NCBI GenBank assembly: GCA_023150945.1
Contig: JAKLJX010000012.1
Span: forward strand, 52,037-116,036
DNA length: 64,000 nt
Direction of reading: 5' to 3'
Source: a bacterium
GTDB taxonomy: Bacteria; Zhuqueibacterota; Zhuqueibacteria; Zhuqueibacterales; Zhuqueibacteraceae
Below, piece by piece: positions 54,727 through 63,492 of this stretch (positions are counted from its first letter, which is position 1; every line of letters begins with the position of its first letter). A program made the position numbers and the translations under genes. Below the pieces are notes generated by a model. It saw nothing but the letters and a program-made list of their open reading frames with translations. It ran no database searches and was not told where the DNA came from.

Positions 54727-55443
54727 TCAGATTTTGCGAATGACGATCGAACCCCAGATGTCCGGCAGCTCGACGATCTTTTCCGGTTTGTCCTGCAGAA
54801 ATTCGTTGACCGCGCGCGCGACCGCATGATTCGATTCCGGCGAGTTGTAATCATGCGCGAACAGGTAGCCGCCGGGAACCATGCGCGGATAAAAGAACTC
54901 TAGCCCGGCGCGGGTGGGCTGATAGAGATCGAGATCGAGCATGACAAAGGCGAACTTTTCCTGCTCCAGGCCGCGAACGGTCTCGGGAAAATAGCCCGGC
55001 CGGAAGACGACATGATGGGTGTCGCCGAGCGCGGCTTTCACGATTTCGATGCTGGTGTCACGAAAGCGCTGATCGGCGCCGCTCAAATCCTGCTCCGGAA
55101 AGCCGGCAAAGGTGTCGAACAAATACAAATCACGCTCCGGCGCCAACAGGTGCAACAGCGCGCTCAGCTCGCCGCGGTAGACGCCGACTTCCGCAAGACT
55201 GCCGGCGATTTGCTGGCGTTCGAGTGCAGTGACAGCATAGGCCACCGCGGCGTAGCGCACCGGATCGTCCGCACCGGTGAGGTAGTTTGCCGCCGCGCGC
55301 CCATAGGTCGGGAACTTCGGCAGCAGGCTGCGCCAGCCGCGGAAGCGGCGCACGATCTTGCGCGCAGCGCGATCCAAATGCCAACGCACGAGCAGCCTTT
55401 TGAGTTTTTCTTTCTGAGAGGTGGAAATCACGGCACCGGCCAC
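54727..55443 (-). CDS. TylF/MycF-type SAM-dependent O-methyltransferase
   Basis: A protein of 238 residues with the macrocin O-methyltransferase (TylF) signature. SAM-binding LAEVGVYRGELSALLHLLAP and the acidic LYLFDTFAGFPEQD lie near 85-120, followed by FVMLDLDLYQPTRAGLEFFYPRMVPGGYLFAHDY. It probably methylates a sugar. It is the first gene of the glycosyltransferase operon, hence likely O-methylation of a surface glycan. The GTG start at 55443 is uncertain because no clear ribosome site is present. Confidence 0.82.
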   Translation of the reverse strand: MAGAVISTSQKEKLKRLLVRWHLDRAARKIVRRFRGWRSLLPKFPTYGRAAANYLTGADDPVRYAAVAYAVTALERQQIAGSLAEVGVYRGELSALLHLLAPERDLYLFDTFAGFPEQDLSGADQRFRDTSIEIVKAALGDTHHVVFRPGYFPETVRGLEQEKFAFVMLDLDLYQPTRAGLEFFYPRMVPGGYLFAHDYNSPESNHAVARAVNEFLQDKPEKIVELPDIWGSIVIRKI

Positions 55444-55512
55444 CGGAGATGATGAATGTTTGTCCGCGAATCAGAGGATGTTGTGAGCTGGAGCCCTTGC
55501 GGCTTTCGACAA

Positions 55513-55620
55513 AAATGTTCCTGCAACGGCTTGGTTGTTGCATCACAAACTTCGGAGTTGCCCCGCTGCTCAACGATTGAGAGACCTCGACTCAGCCCAG
55601 GCTGAACCTCTCTCGCACAT
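55513..55620 (+). repeat. Dispersed double-hairpin repeat, copy D
   Basis: A diverged copy: CTGCAACGGCTTGGTTGTTGCA (55520-55541) and ACCTCGACTCAGCCCAGGCT (55583-55602). Located between the methyltransferase start and the DAHP synthase end. Confidence 0.65.
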
Positions 55621-55678
55621 ACGCTCATATGAAGCATGCAGAGATCGAGCGTATCCCGCGGCCGCGACGCCGGCCGCG

Positions 55679-57043
55679 TCAAAAGCTCGGCCACGCCAGG
55701 TTGGGCACGCGTTCATCATGCGCACTGGCGATTTGAAAGGCCATTTCCATGCTCTGCGAGTAATTCAAGCGCGGATCGCAATAAGTCCGGTAATTCGTCG
55801 CGAGATCAGCCTCGGCGATTTGCTCGGCGCCGCCCAGGCATTCGGTCACCGCCTCGCCGGTCAGCTCGAAATGCACTCCGCCGAGATGGCTGCCGCAACG
55901 CTGATGAATCGCGAAACACTGCGCCAGCTCCAGCAGAATATCGCGAAAATCGCGTGTTTTCATGCCGCCTGCGGTGATTCTGGTGTTGCCGTGCATGGGA
56001 TCGCAACACCACAGCACCCGGCCGTTGCTTCGTTGCACCGCCCGCAGCAGCGGCGGCAGCAGATCACCAATGCGATCCTTCCCCAGCCGGGTGATCACCG
56101 TGAGCCGGCCCCATTCGTTTTTGGGATTGAGCACGCGGATCAGCTCGACCAGCTCGTCGGGCGCGCAGGTCGGGCCGACCTTCAAGCCGAGGGGATTGGC
56201 CAGGCCGCGGAAGTATTCCACGTGCGCGCCGTGCAACTGGCGCGTGCGGTCGCCAATCCACAACGTGTGCGCGCCCAGATTGTAGTAGCGCTTGCGCTCT
56301 TTCACGTAATGCGTCAAAGCTTCTTCATAGGGCAACAACAGGCCCTCGTGCGAAGTGAAGAAATCGACGCGGCCCAAGACTTCCGCTTTCACGCCGCCCA
56401 GCGCCTCCATGAATTGCACGCCGTCGAGGATGCGTTTCACCAGGCGACGGTAGTCGCGGCGGCGATCGCTTTTGGAAATGAACTCGAGATCCCAGTGATC
56501 GGGGTAATGCAGGTCCGCGAAGCCGCCTTCGATCAGGGCGCGAATATAATTGATGGTGGTGGCGGAATGATAATAGCATTGCAACAGGCGTTCAGGATCG
56601 GGGATGCGCGTGCGCGCGTCCGGCTCGAAGGAGTTGATGCTGTCGCCGCGAAAGACCGGCAGCTTCTGGCCGCGCACGTTTTCGTATTCCGCCGAGCGCG
56701 GCTTGGCGTATTGCCCGGCGATACGGCCGATGCGCACGATCGGCTTGCGCAGGCCGTAGATCAGCACCAAACTCATCTGCAGCAGGATTTTCAGTTTGTT
56801 GGCGATGGCGCGGCTGCTGAAATCCTGAAAGCGCTCGGCGCAGTCGCCGCCTTGCAGCAGAAAGCGCTTGCCCTGCGCGGCCTCGCGCAGCAGGCGCTTG
56901 AGGTGATCGACTTCACCGGGAAAAACCAGTGAGGGATAGAAGCGAAGCTGCGTCAGCACGCGTTCCAGATGCGCGGCATCGGGATAGGTGGGTTGCTGGG
57001 TGATGGGTTTGTTGCGCCAGCTCCTGGGGGTCCAAGTCGTCAT
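55679..57043 (-). CDS. Class II 3-deoxy-7-phosphoheptulonate (DAHP) synthase
   Basis: A protein of 454 residues that condenses phosphoenolpyruvate and erythrose-4-phosphate, the first step of the shikimate pathway. It is the plant/mycobacterial class II type: WTPRSWRNKPITQQPTYPD start, LLQGGDCAERF, GQYAKPRSAEYE, FRGDSINSF, RTRQLHGAHVEYFRGLANP, GLKVGPT, CDPMHGNT and GGVHFELTGEAVTECLGG. The start at 57043 is supported by the promoter at 57093-57122, which rules out an in-frame ATG at 57103. Monocistronic. Confidence 0.95.
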   Translation of the reverse strand: MTTWTPRSWRNKPITQQPTYPDAAHLERVLTQLRFYPSLVFPGEVDHLKRLLREAAQGKRFLLQGGDCAERFQDFSSRAIANKLKILLQMSLVLIYGLRKPIVRIGRIAGQYAKPRSAEYENVRGQKLPVFRGDSINSFEPDARTRIPDPERLLQCYYHSATTINYIRALIEGGFADLHYPDHWDLEFISKSDRRRDYRRLVKRILDGVQFMEALGGVKAEVLGRVDFFTSHEGLLLPYEEALTHYVKERKRYYNLGAHTLWIGDRTRQLHGAHVEYFRGLANPLGLKVGPTCAPDELVELIRVLNPKNEWGRLTVITRLGKDRIGDLLPPLLRAVQRSNGRVLWCCDPMHGNTRITAGGMKTRDFRDILLELAQCFAIHQRCGSHLGGVHFELTGEAVTECLGGAEQIAEADLATNYRTYCDPRLNYSQSMEMAFQIASAHDERVPNLAWPSF

Positions 57044-57092
57044 GGCTGGGTTATGGTTTCTGCCTGGCAAGTCATTGGCGTTTTTGTTTCGC

Positions 57093-57122
57093 ATAATAGT
57101 CATGGCAGGCGGAGAATGTCAA
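57093..57122 (-). promoter_or_regulatory. Promoter of the class II DAHP synthase gene
   Basis: On the minus strand a perfect TTGACA (57117-57122), an 18-nt spacer and TATTAT (57093-57098). It predicts a start near 57086 and a leader of about 43 nt. Confidence 0.7.
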
Positions 57123-57240
57123 GCAGGTTTCTTGCTGGAAGGCGCCCGGGCGCCGGCAGCTTCCGGCAGGTGTATCGGAAGAGGAATACTGCGGGGCTTG
57201 ACTTGATTGGGCGGCGAAGCGTTTGCACAGCCGGCCTCGC

Positions 57241-58227
57241 TCACTCGAACAGCAATTTGCCGTCCTGCATGATCGTGCGGCTGTCGATCGAGATCGTGGG
57301 TTCGGAGATCAGGCCGCGCGCCACGATTTCGGTCGTCTTCAATGGGCCCAGGCGCCGGCCGAAGCCGAGGTGAATGGTGCCCAGGATTTTCTCATCCTCC
57401 AACTCAGATTGCCCGGAGCGCGCGTGCTCGTTCATGCCGAAGCCGATTTCGAGCACGGTGCGGGCGGTGCCGGTTTTGATCTTGGCGCCGCCGGCTTCCA
57501 GCAATTCCGCGCCGCTCAGGCGCAAGCGGCGGCGCAGGGCCACGGCCTCCCGGCCGCCGCGAATCAGTTTGATCTTGCCGTCCACGACTTTCATCGCGAT
57601 GCCGGCCGCGCTGGCGGCGCGTTCTCCCGCCACGCCGTTGAGCACGATTTCACCGTTCACGGTGTTGCCCGCCGGCATGATGTAGGCGCGGCCGGTCGGC
57701 ATGCTGGTACAGGGAAAATCACCGTTGAGCGGCGCCGCTTCCATGACGCCGCGATGCTGATGAATCGACATTTCGAGCGCTGTGCCGGATTTGCTGGTGA
57801 GCGTGATGGTTTTGCCGATGGTCAGAATGTCCGCGATTTTACGGCAGCGCTCCCGCAAGCGGCGCAAGTCGGTTTTGGCGCAGCGCTGCACCGCCTCCTC
57901 TTCCATCGGCGGGCAGATCAAAACCTGGCTGCGCGTCTGCTGCCGCAGCCAGTTGATGCTGGGCGTATCCAAATTCGGCGCCAACACCAGCACACGATCG
58001 GCAGTGTTGATGAGACTGCGCGAGAGCGCCGAATGCAGCGTGTGCCGTCCGGAATTGCCGGGCAATTCCAGCAGGAAAACCTCAACCTTGGCCTTTTCCG
58101 CCACCTTGCGAAAAATGCCGGTGACCGGCGCCTGCTCGCGGCCGGCGACCAACAACAGCGAATGCTTGGGCAGCAGTTCGAGATAATCGAACAACGCGAG
58201 CTGCGCCGTTTTCTCCAGTCGATTCAT
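57241..58227 (-). CDS. M29-like aminopeptidase paralogue, probably catalytically inactive
   Basis: A protein of 328 residues homologous to the gene directly upstream (58228-59319). The shared C-terminal core contains LEDEKILGTIHLGFG, EPTISID, and IMQDGKLLFE. Where M29 enzymes and the paralogue have metal ligands, this copy differs. The NLPAGE Glu is SMPTGR (Arg) and the SHLDG His/Asp pair is IVARG. The Glu in LEIGFG and the His in HLGFG remain. It is therefore probably a pseudoenzyme or an altered enzyme. Its ATG directly abuts the upstream stop, so the two are coupled. Confidence 0.7.
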   Translation of the reverse strand: MNRLEKTAQLALFDYLELLPKHSLLLVAGREQAPVTGIFRKVAEKAKVEVFLLELPGNSGRHTLHSALSRSLINTADRVLVLAPNLDTPSINWLRQQTRSQVLICPPMEEEAVQRCAKTDLRRLRERCRKIADILTIGKTITLTSKSGTALEMSIHQHRGVMEAAPLNGDFPCTSMPTGRAYIMPAGNTVNGEIVLNGVAGERAASAAGIAMKVVDGKIKLIRGGREAVALRRRLRLSGAELLEAGGAKIKTGTARTVLEIGFGMNEHARSGQSELEDEKILGTIHLGFGRRLGPLKTTEIVARGLISEPTISIDSRTIMQDGKLLFE

Positions 58228-59319
58228 TTACACCAGAAGGTTGCCCGTGTCCATGATCATGCGGCCGTCGACATACACCGTCGGCCGCAGCACCAGGCCG
58301 TCGAGATGGCTCGACACACCCACCGTGCCGCCCATCGATTTGTTGTCGCCGAGCGCAAGATGAACCGTACCCATGACTTTTTCATCTTCGAGGATCAGGC
58401 CGGTGATCTGCGCCCGATCGTTGGTGCCGATGCCAAGCTCGGCGAGATTGCGGCCGGCCGGCCCGACCGCATCGACCAGTTGATTGAGCTTGTCGGCCTC
58501 CTGCCCGCCGGTGATTTCCACCGCGTTGCCGTTGCGCACCAGAATGTGAATGGGCTGTTGCAGCTTGCCGATGCCCGCGACCGCGGCCTCGAAGACGATC
58601 TTGCCCTCGGCGGTGCCTTCCAGCGGCGCAAAGAAAGTCTCGCCCGCCGGCAGGTTGCCGGAAGTGCCGGGTTGATGATACAGTCCGGTGTCAGGCTTGG
58701 GATAGCGATCGCCGCGCCGCATGGTGATGTCGGTGCCGGCGGGGCTGGTGACACGGATGAGATCGCCGCGCTGCAATTCCTCGGAGAGCTTGCGGCTGCG
58801 TGCCGCGATGGTTTGATAATCCGCGCTCAGACAACGGATCATCATGTCTTCGGTAATGCCGGGCAGCGTGGCGATGCGCGCCCCGCGTTCGCAGGCTTGA
58901 CGCCGGGATTCGGTGTGCGTGACGGATTTGGTGGTCGGGCACAGCACCACGGCGCTAGCTGCCATGAGCGCGGCGATCGGGGCGGGCGGCTCTTCACCGT
59001 TGCGCGAGCGGGGAATGATTTCCGCCAGCATGGCCTCGGCGCCTGCTTCCTTGGCCGCCAGCCACAGCGCCTGGCCGATGTTGCGTTTGTTTTCATCGGT
59101 GATGACCGTCACCGTCTCACCCGGTTGCACATTCATGCACACTTTGACGGCGGTGCGCGCGGCCGCGAGCAGTTGCTCGTCCAGCGGCGCCGGCGCCACA
59201 GCTTTGGCCGGTGTCCGGCGGGCTGCCGGTTTCCTGGCGGCCGCTTTGGCTGCGGCTTTCTTCACGACTTTCTTGCGGGCGGTGGGAGCAGCCTTTTTTG
59301 CAGTCTTGCGAGTCGGCAT
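58228..59319 (-). CDS. M29-type aminopeptidase with histone-H1-like N-terminal tail
   Basis: A protein of 363 residues. Residues 1-45 are almost only Lys, Ala, Arg, Pro and Thr (KKAAPTARKKVVKKAAAKAA), as in bacterial histone-H1-like proteins. From about 50 on it is an M29-like aminopeptidase: NLPAGE, LAELGIG, LEDEKVMGTVHLALGDN and SSHLDGLVLRPTVYVDG keep all five ligands of the family (two Glu, two His, one Asp). GAGG five bases before the ATG at 59319 supports the tail. The tail may tether the peptidase to nucleic acid or polyphosphate; that is inference. First of a two-gene unit with its paralogue. Confidence 0.72.
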   Translation of the reverse strand: MPTRKTAKKAAPTARKKVVKKAAAKAAARKPAARRTPAKAVAPAPLDEQLLAAARTAVKVCMNVQPGETVTVITDENKRNIGQALWLAAKEAGAEAMLAEIIPRSRNGEEPPAPIAALMAASAVVLCPTTKSVTHTESRRQACERGARIATLPGITEDMMIRCLSADYQTIAARSRKLSEELQRGDLIRVTSPAGTDITMRRGDRYPKPDTGLYHQPGTSGNLPAGETFFAPLEGTAEGKIVFEAAVAGIGKLQQPIHILVRNGNAVEITGGQEADKLNQLVDAVGPAGRNLAELGIGTNDRAQITGLILEDEKVMGTVHLALGDNKSMGGTVGVSSHLDGLVLRPTVYVDGRMIMDTGNLLV

Positions 59320-59431
59320 GACAACCTCACATTTCGGTAATCAAATCATGACGTGCCTGCCTGCGAATGGGCGAGGCAAGAGGCTTGGTTAAAAGAAGCG
59401 CCAGCGGGCGCCGCAACAGCGTGGGAACGGC

Positions 59432-60697
59432 TCACGGTTGCATGAAAATATGCGCAAACACTTTGGCATCGTCAAGCAGGTTTTCGAGCAGGCAGTATTC
59501 GTCCGGGCTGTGGGCCGTGTCATCCATCGTTGACCACACCGCTGCCGGGATGCCGGCGCGCCGGAAGAATCCCGCCACCGTGCCGCCGCCGATGCCCATC
59601 GGTTTGGGCCGCAGCCGGCGCAAGTCGCGCACCGCCGCGGCGATGGCTTTGACCACCGGCGCTTCGCTGGAGGTGGGCGGCGCCGCCTGTTCGCCCTGCT
59701 GGGAGCTGACGCTGATCTTGACGCGAAACTTCTTCTCGACTTCCTTGACCATGGCGCGCACGGTAGTCATCACCTCGGACACTTTGTATTCCGGCAACAG
59801 GCGGCAATCGAAATACATCACATCTTCACCGGGAATGGTGTTGATGTTGGGCACATTCGCCTCGCGCTTGGTGGGCTCGAAGGTTGAAAACGGCGGGGCG
59901 AACATCGCGTTGCGTTTGCGGAAACGGCGGTAGAGCGAGTCCAGCCGATACGCCAGGTAGCTCGCGGCCTTGTGCGCATTGCGGCCCTTCTCCGGCTCCG
60001 AGCCGTGGCATTGCTTGCCGACGGTTTGAAAACGCAACCAGAGAATGCTCTTCTCGGCGACTTCGATCATCGCGCCCTTGTCGTCGCCGGCATCGGGAAT
60101 GATCATGAGATCATGCGCTTCAAACAGGCGGCGGTGCTGCTGCAACAGATACTGCGCACCGTAGACGCTGCCGGTTTCCTCATCGGCGACGAACAGCAGC
60201 GCTACGTCATACGCCGGCAGGAGCGACAAGTCGCGCAGTGCTTTCACGGCGAACACCGCAGACACCAACCCCTGCTGATTGTCTTCCGCGCCGCGGCCGA
60301 TCAGTTTGCGCCGGCCTTTGGCGTCGGTCTCGACACGCAAGGTCCAGGGATCGCCCGTCCATTTCGAAAGATCACCGGGTGGCACCACATCGAGGTGCGC
60401 CATGATCCAGATTGTGCGGCGAGCGGAAGCGCCTTTGCAGCGGGCCACGAAGTTGGGACGATAACCGCAGGGCACGCGCGCGTCCGGTGCATTCAACCAT
60501 TGCATCGCATCGGGTCGCAAGGCGTGCGTCAGCCAGTTGTGGAGAAAATCGGCCTTGGTTTTTTCGCCCTCGCCGCCATTCTCGGGGGAGAGCGCGGGAA
60601 TGCGGGTAAGCTGCCGCTGCAACTCGATCGCTTCCTCGTGATACTGGTCGAGGCGGTCGAGCAGGTGCGTCAAGGGAGCATTGAACTTGGGGTTCAT
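59432..60697 (-). CDS. M20-family metallopeptidase/deacylase
   Basis: A protein of 421 residues of the M20 (DapE/ArgE/PepV-like) superfamily. Di-zinc site: HLDVVPPGD (His101, Asp103), GRGAEDNQQG with Asp139, and DEETGS (Glu173-Glu174). The dimerisation insert follows and the C-terminal DDTAHSPDEYC supplies the last His. It probably cleaves dipeptides or N-acyl amino acids; substrate not readable. No strong ribosome site. It lies 112 bases upstream of the M29 pair on the same strand, so three peptidase genes are clustered. Confidence 0.88.
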   Translation of the reverse strand: MNPKFNAPLTHLLDRLDQYHEEAIELQRQLTRIPALSPENGGEGEKTKADFLHNWLTHALRPDAMQWLNAPDARVPCGYRPNFVARCKGASARRTIWIMAHLDVVPPGDLSKWTGDPWTLRVETDAKGRRKLIGRGAEDNQQGLVSAVFAVKALRDLSLLPAYDVALLFVADEETGSVYGAQYLLQQHRRLFEAHDLMIIPDAGDDKGAMIEVAEKSILWLRFQTVGKQCHGSEPEKGRNAHKAASYLAYRLDSLYRRFRKRNAMFAPPFSTFEPTKREANVPNINTIPGEDVMYFDCRLLPEYKVSEVMTTVRAMVKEVEKKFRVKISVSSQQGEQAAPPTSSEAPVVKAIAAAVRDLRRLRPKPMGIGGGTVAGFFRRAGIPAAVWSTMDDTAHSPDEYCLLENLLDDAKVFAHIFMQP

Positions 60698-60963
60698 GGG
60701 AGGTGTGGGGAGAGTATGGTTGAATTCTAAAGGACCGCACGCGGCGGAGTTGATTGCTGGCTGATTCTGTCAAGTGGGTGGGCGCCGTGAGAAGCCGCGA
60801 GCCGGTGCATGACCTCGCCCGGCCAACTGGCTTCGCCGCATCGGGGTGTCTCCTCCGGACTCCGGGGCAGCATGTGCCGTACAGAACGGCCATGAAAATA
60901 TCTTCGAGGGTCTACAAAGTCAAGCGAAAAATCCGGATGATCATCGTTGCTTGGAGTTTTCTG

Positions 60964-60992
60964 TTGGCATTTCATCAAAATGTTGCTATATT
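60964..60992 (+). promoter_or_regulatory. Promoter of ecfT-truA
   Basis: TTGGCA (60964-60969), a 17-nt spacer, TATATT (60987-60992). The start would be near 60999, only about 15 nt before the ATG at 61014, which has no ribosome site. The rest of the 316-base divergent gap 60698-61013 shows nothing else. Confidence 0.65.
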
Positions 60993-61013
60993 CGCGCCAA
61001 AACCAAGCGGTTT

Positions 61014-61811
61014 ATGAATTTATGGCAGAATATCACCCTCGGAAGATACTTCCCGGCAGACTCGATCGTTCACCGGCTTGATCCACGCGCCAAGCTGCTC
61101 GCAACTATTGGCATCATGTTCACGATCATGCTGACGGAATCCTGGCCGGCACTGCTGCTGTGGACGGCTCTCCTCGGCGCGGCCATGCTCAGCACGCGCA
61201 TTCCGTTTCGCATCTTTGTGAGGAATCTCCGTGCTTTCCTCTGGCTGTTCGGAATTACCATTCTCCTGCACGCACTGACCAGTTCCACAGCCCCTGAGGT
61301 TGCGAGGTGGGGTTTTGCTTTTTCCTGGAGCGGCGTGTTGATGGGAGTGAAATATGCCCTGCGGCTCGGCCTGCTGGTGATCGCCGCGGCGATCTTGTCG
61401 AACACGACCATTCCGACTGACCTGACCGACGGCCTGGAGCGGCTGCTGCGGCCGTTGCAGCGGCTCAAGTTTCCAGTGCACGAACTGGCGTTGATGACCA
61501 CCATGGCGTTGCGCTTCGCGCCGACGATCGTGGAAGAAGCGCAGCGCATCCAGCGGGCGCAGATTTCGCGCGGCGCTCGTTTCGAGGGCAGCTTGCTGCA
61601 ACGCGTGCAAGCGCTCGTTCCCATGCTGGTGCCGCTGTTTGTCTCCACCTTCAACCGCGCGGATGAGCTGGCGGTGGCGATGGAAGCGCGCTGCTATCAA
61701 GGCGGCGAGGGCCGCGTGAGTTATCGCGAGCTGGCGTGGCGCCGGCGTGACTGGGCGACGCTCGGCGTGGTGGCGGGCATGAGCCTGCTGGCGTTCCACC
61801 TTTCTCGATGA
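61014..61811 (+). CDS. ecfT: Energy-coupling factor transporter transmembrane protein EcfT
   Basis: An integral membrane protein of 265 residues with about five helices. It forms the scaffold of ECF vitamin/metal transporters. Seen: HRLDPRAKLLATIGIMF near the start and the cytoplasmic coupling helices with the two family motifs, EEAQRIQRAQISRGARF (A-R-G type) and LAVAMEARCYQGG. The partner ATPases EcfA1/EcfA2 and an S component are not in this window. The gene is followed four bases later by truA, an adjacency also known in Firmicutes. Confidence 0.9.
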   Translation: MNLWQNITLGRYFPADSIVHRLDPRAKLLATIGIMFTIMLTESWPALLLWTALLGAAMLSTRIPFRIFVRNLRAFLWLFGITILLHALTSSTAPEVARWGFAFSWSGVLMGVKYALRLGLLVIAAAILSNTTIPTDLTDGLERLLRPLQRLKFPVHELALMTTMALRFAPTIVEEAQRIQRAQISRGARFEGSLLQRVQALVPMLVPLFVSTFNRADELAVAMEARCYQGGEGRVSYRELAWRRRDWATLGVVAGMSLLAFHLSR

Positions 61812-61815
61812 TGGC

Positions 61816-62640
61816 ATGCCGAATATCAAGCTGATTCTGGAATACGACGGCAGTAATTTTTGCGGCTGGCAATATCAACCCAAGCGGCGCACGGTGCAAA
61901 GCGAGGTGCAGCGCGCCCTCAAAATTCTGCTGAAAGAGGAGGTCGGGCTGCACGTCGCCGGCCGCACCGACGCCGGGGTGCATGCCCTCAACCAAGTCGC
62001 GAATTTCCGCACGTCGGTTGCAGTGGAGCCGCAGCGCCTGCCGCGCAAGCTCAACGGCATCCTGCCGCGTGATGTCGTGGTCAAGCAGGCGGAGTTCGTG
62101 CCGGAGGCGTTTCACGCCCGCTATGATGCCGTGAGCCGGCAGTATCTCTATGTGCTCAGCCGCCATCCGGTGGCCGTCGGCCGGGGGTATGCGTATTTCT
62201 GCAAGTTTCCGCTTGCAGTGGAAGCGATGCAGGCCGCGGCGCAACACCTGTTGGGCGAACACAATTTTCGCGCCTTTTGCGCCAGCAACACCGAAGATCC
62301 GCACTATCTCAGCCGCGTCGAGATGGTGCAATGGGAAGACAGCGGCGAGAAAATTCTCGTGCGGCTGCGCGCCAACCGGTTTTTGCGCAGCATGGTGCGC
62401 ATCATCATCGGTACGCTGATCGAGGTTGGCCGCGGCGCCCTGCCTGCGGAGGAGGTGGCAGCGATCCTGGCAAATCAAAAGCGCGTGCATGCCGGCGCCA
62501 CCGCGCCGCCGCACGGCTTGTTTCTGGAACGGGTCTACTATCCGGCCACGGCCACGGTGTTGCCGCCGGAGGAGGCGGCAGCGCTTGAACGCCTGCGCGA
62601 GGAAGCGCAGCCAGCGGCGCTGGCTGAAGATTTGAACTGA
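61816..62640 (+). CDS. truA: tRNA pseudouridine synthase A
   Basis: A protein of 274 residues that makes pseudouridine at positions 38-40 of the tRNA anticodon arm. The catalytic Asp52 is in HVAGRTDAGVHA, with LEYDGSNFCGWQYQ at the start, AFHARYDAVSRQYLY, the HNFRAFCA loop and FLRSMVRIIIGTLIEVGRG. Full length. Cotranscribed with ecfT (four-base gap). The terminal ~15 residues (REEAQPAALAEDLN) are a non-conserved tail. Confidence 0.95.
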   Translation: MPNIKLILEYDGSNFCGWQYQPKRRTVQSEVQRALKILLKEEVGLHVAGRTDAGVHALNQVANFRTSVAVEPQRLPRKLNGILPRDVVVKQAEFVPEAFHARYDAVSRQYLYVLSRHPVAVGRGYAYFCKFPLAVEAMQAAAQHLLGEHNFRAFCASNTEDPHYLSRVEMVQWEDSGEKILVRLRANRFLRSMVRIIIGTLIEVGRGALPAEEVAAILANQKRVHAGATAPPHGLFLERVYYPATATVLPPEEAAALERLREEAQPAALAEDLN

Positions 62641-62790
62641 GGACGCACGCGCGGTTGCGTTCGCGGGAATGCGGTTCGTTTTGACCGGTGCGCACGCGTC
62701 ACACCAAACCCTGGCGCGCGGCCGATCGCGGAGCGCGACGTCACGTTGCAACACCACCAGCATATTCTCACCCTCACCTTGGAGTTCGAC

Positions 62791-63444
62791 ATGAAGCTTT
62801 TTCTCGACACCGCCAATCTTGGCGAAATCAAAAAGATCGCGGCGATGGGCCTGCTCGACGGCGTTACCACCAATCCCACGCTGATTTCAAAAGAAAAGGG
62901 AGAATTCAAGCAGATTCTGCGCAACATCTGCGAAGTCGTGCCGGGCCCGGTGAACGCGGAAGTCGTTTCGCTGGAGGCTGACGGCATGGTCAAAGAAGGC
63001 CGCGAGCTTGCCAAAATCCACAAGAACATCGTGGTCAAAATTCCGATGACGCGCGAAGGGCTGGTGGCAGTGCGGCGGCTGTCGAGTGAGAAGATTCCCA
63101 CCAACGTCACGTTGATTTTCAGCCCGAACCAGGCTCTGCTCGCCGCCAAAGCCGGCGCTTCCTATGTCAGCCCGTTCCTGGGCCGGCTCGACGACATCTC
63201 GCACGTGGGCATGGATCTCGTGCGCACCATCGTCGAGGTTTATGAAAACTATGAATTCGAGACCGAAGTGCTGGCCGCGAGTCTGCGCAATCCGGTTCAT
63301 GTGGTCGAGGCCGCGCTCGCGGGCGCGGATATCGCCACGTTGCCGGCGAAAGTCTTTGACCAGCTCTTCGATCACCCGCTCACCGACATCGGCCTGAAGC
63401 GGTTCCTGGAAGACTGGGAAAAGGTCAAGCAAGGTCAGGTTTGA
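62791..63444 (+). CDS. Small transaldolase / fructose-6-phosphate aldolase (MipB/TalC type)
   Basis: A protein of 217 residues. Seen: [15 protein letters not shown] at the start, [13 protein letters not shown], the Schiff-base Lys83 in [28 protein letters not shown] and [11 protein letters not shown]. The length fits the short (TalC) transaldolase subfamily, which does transaldolase or fructose-6-phosphate aldolase chemistry in the pentose-phosphate branch. GGAG six bases before the ATG fixes the start at 62791; an upstream in-frame extension is not family-like. Confidence 0.92.
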   Translation: MKLFLDTANLGEIKKIAAMGLLDGVTTNPTLISKEKGEFKQILRNICEVVPGPVNAEVVSLEADGMVKEGRELAKIHKNIVVKIPMTREGLVAVRRLSSEKIPTNVTLIFSPNQALLAAKAGASYVSPFLGRLDDISHVGMDLVRTIVEVYENYEFETEVLAASLRNPVHVVEAALAGADIATLPAKVFDQLFDHPLTDIGLKRFLEDWEKVKQGQV

Positions 63445-63450
63445 TTCTTC

Positions 63451-63478
63451 GCGGCAGGTTTGAAATCAGGTCTGCCGC
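63451..63478 (+). terminator. Short hairpin after the transaldolase
   Basis: GCGGCAG / CTGCCGC (63451-63457, 63472-63478) with a 14-base loop and no U-tract, just before the purB start. Weak terminator or leader hairpin. Confidence 0.3.
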
Positions 63479-63492
63479 CTACAGGCACGCTG

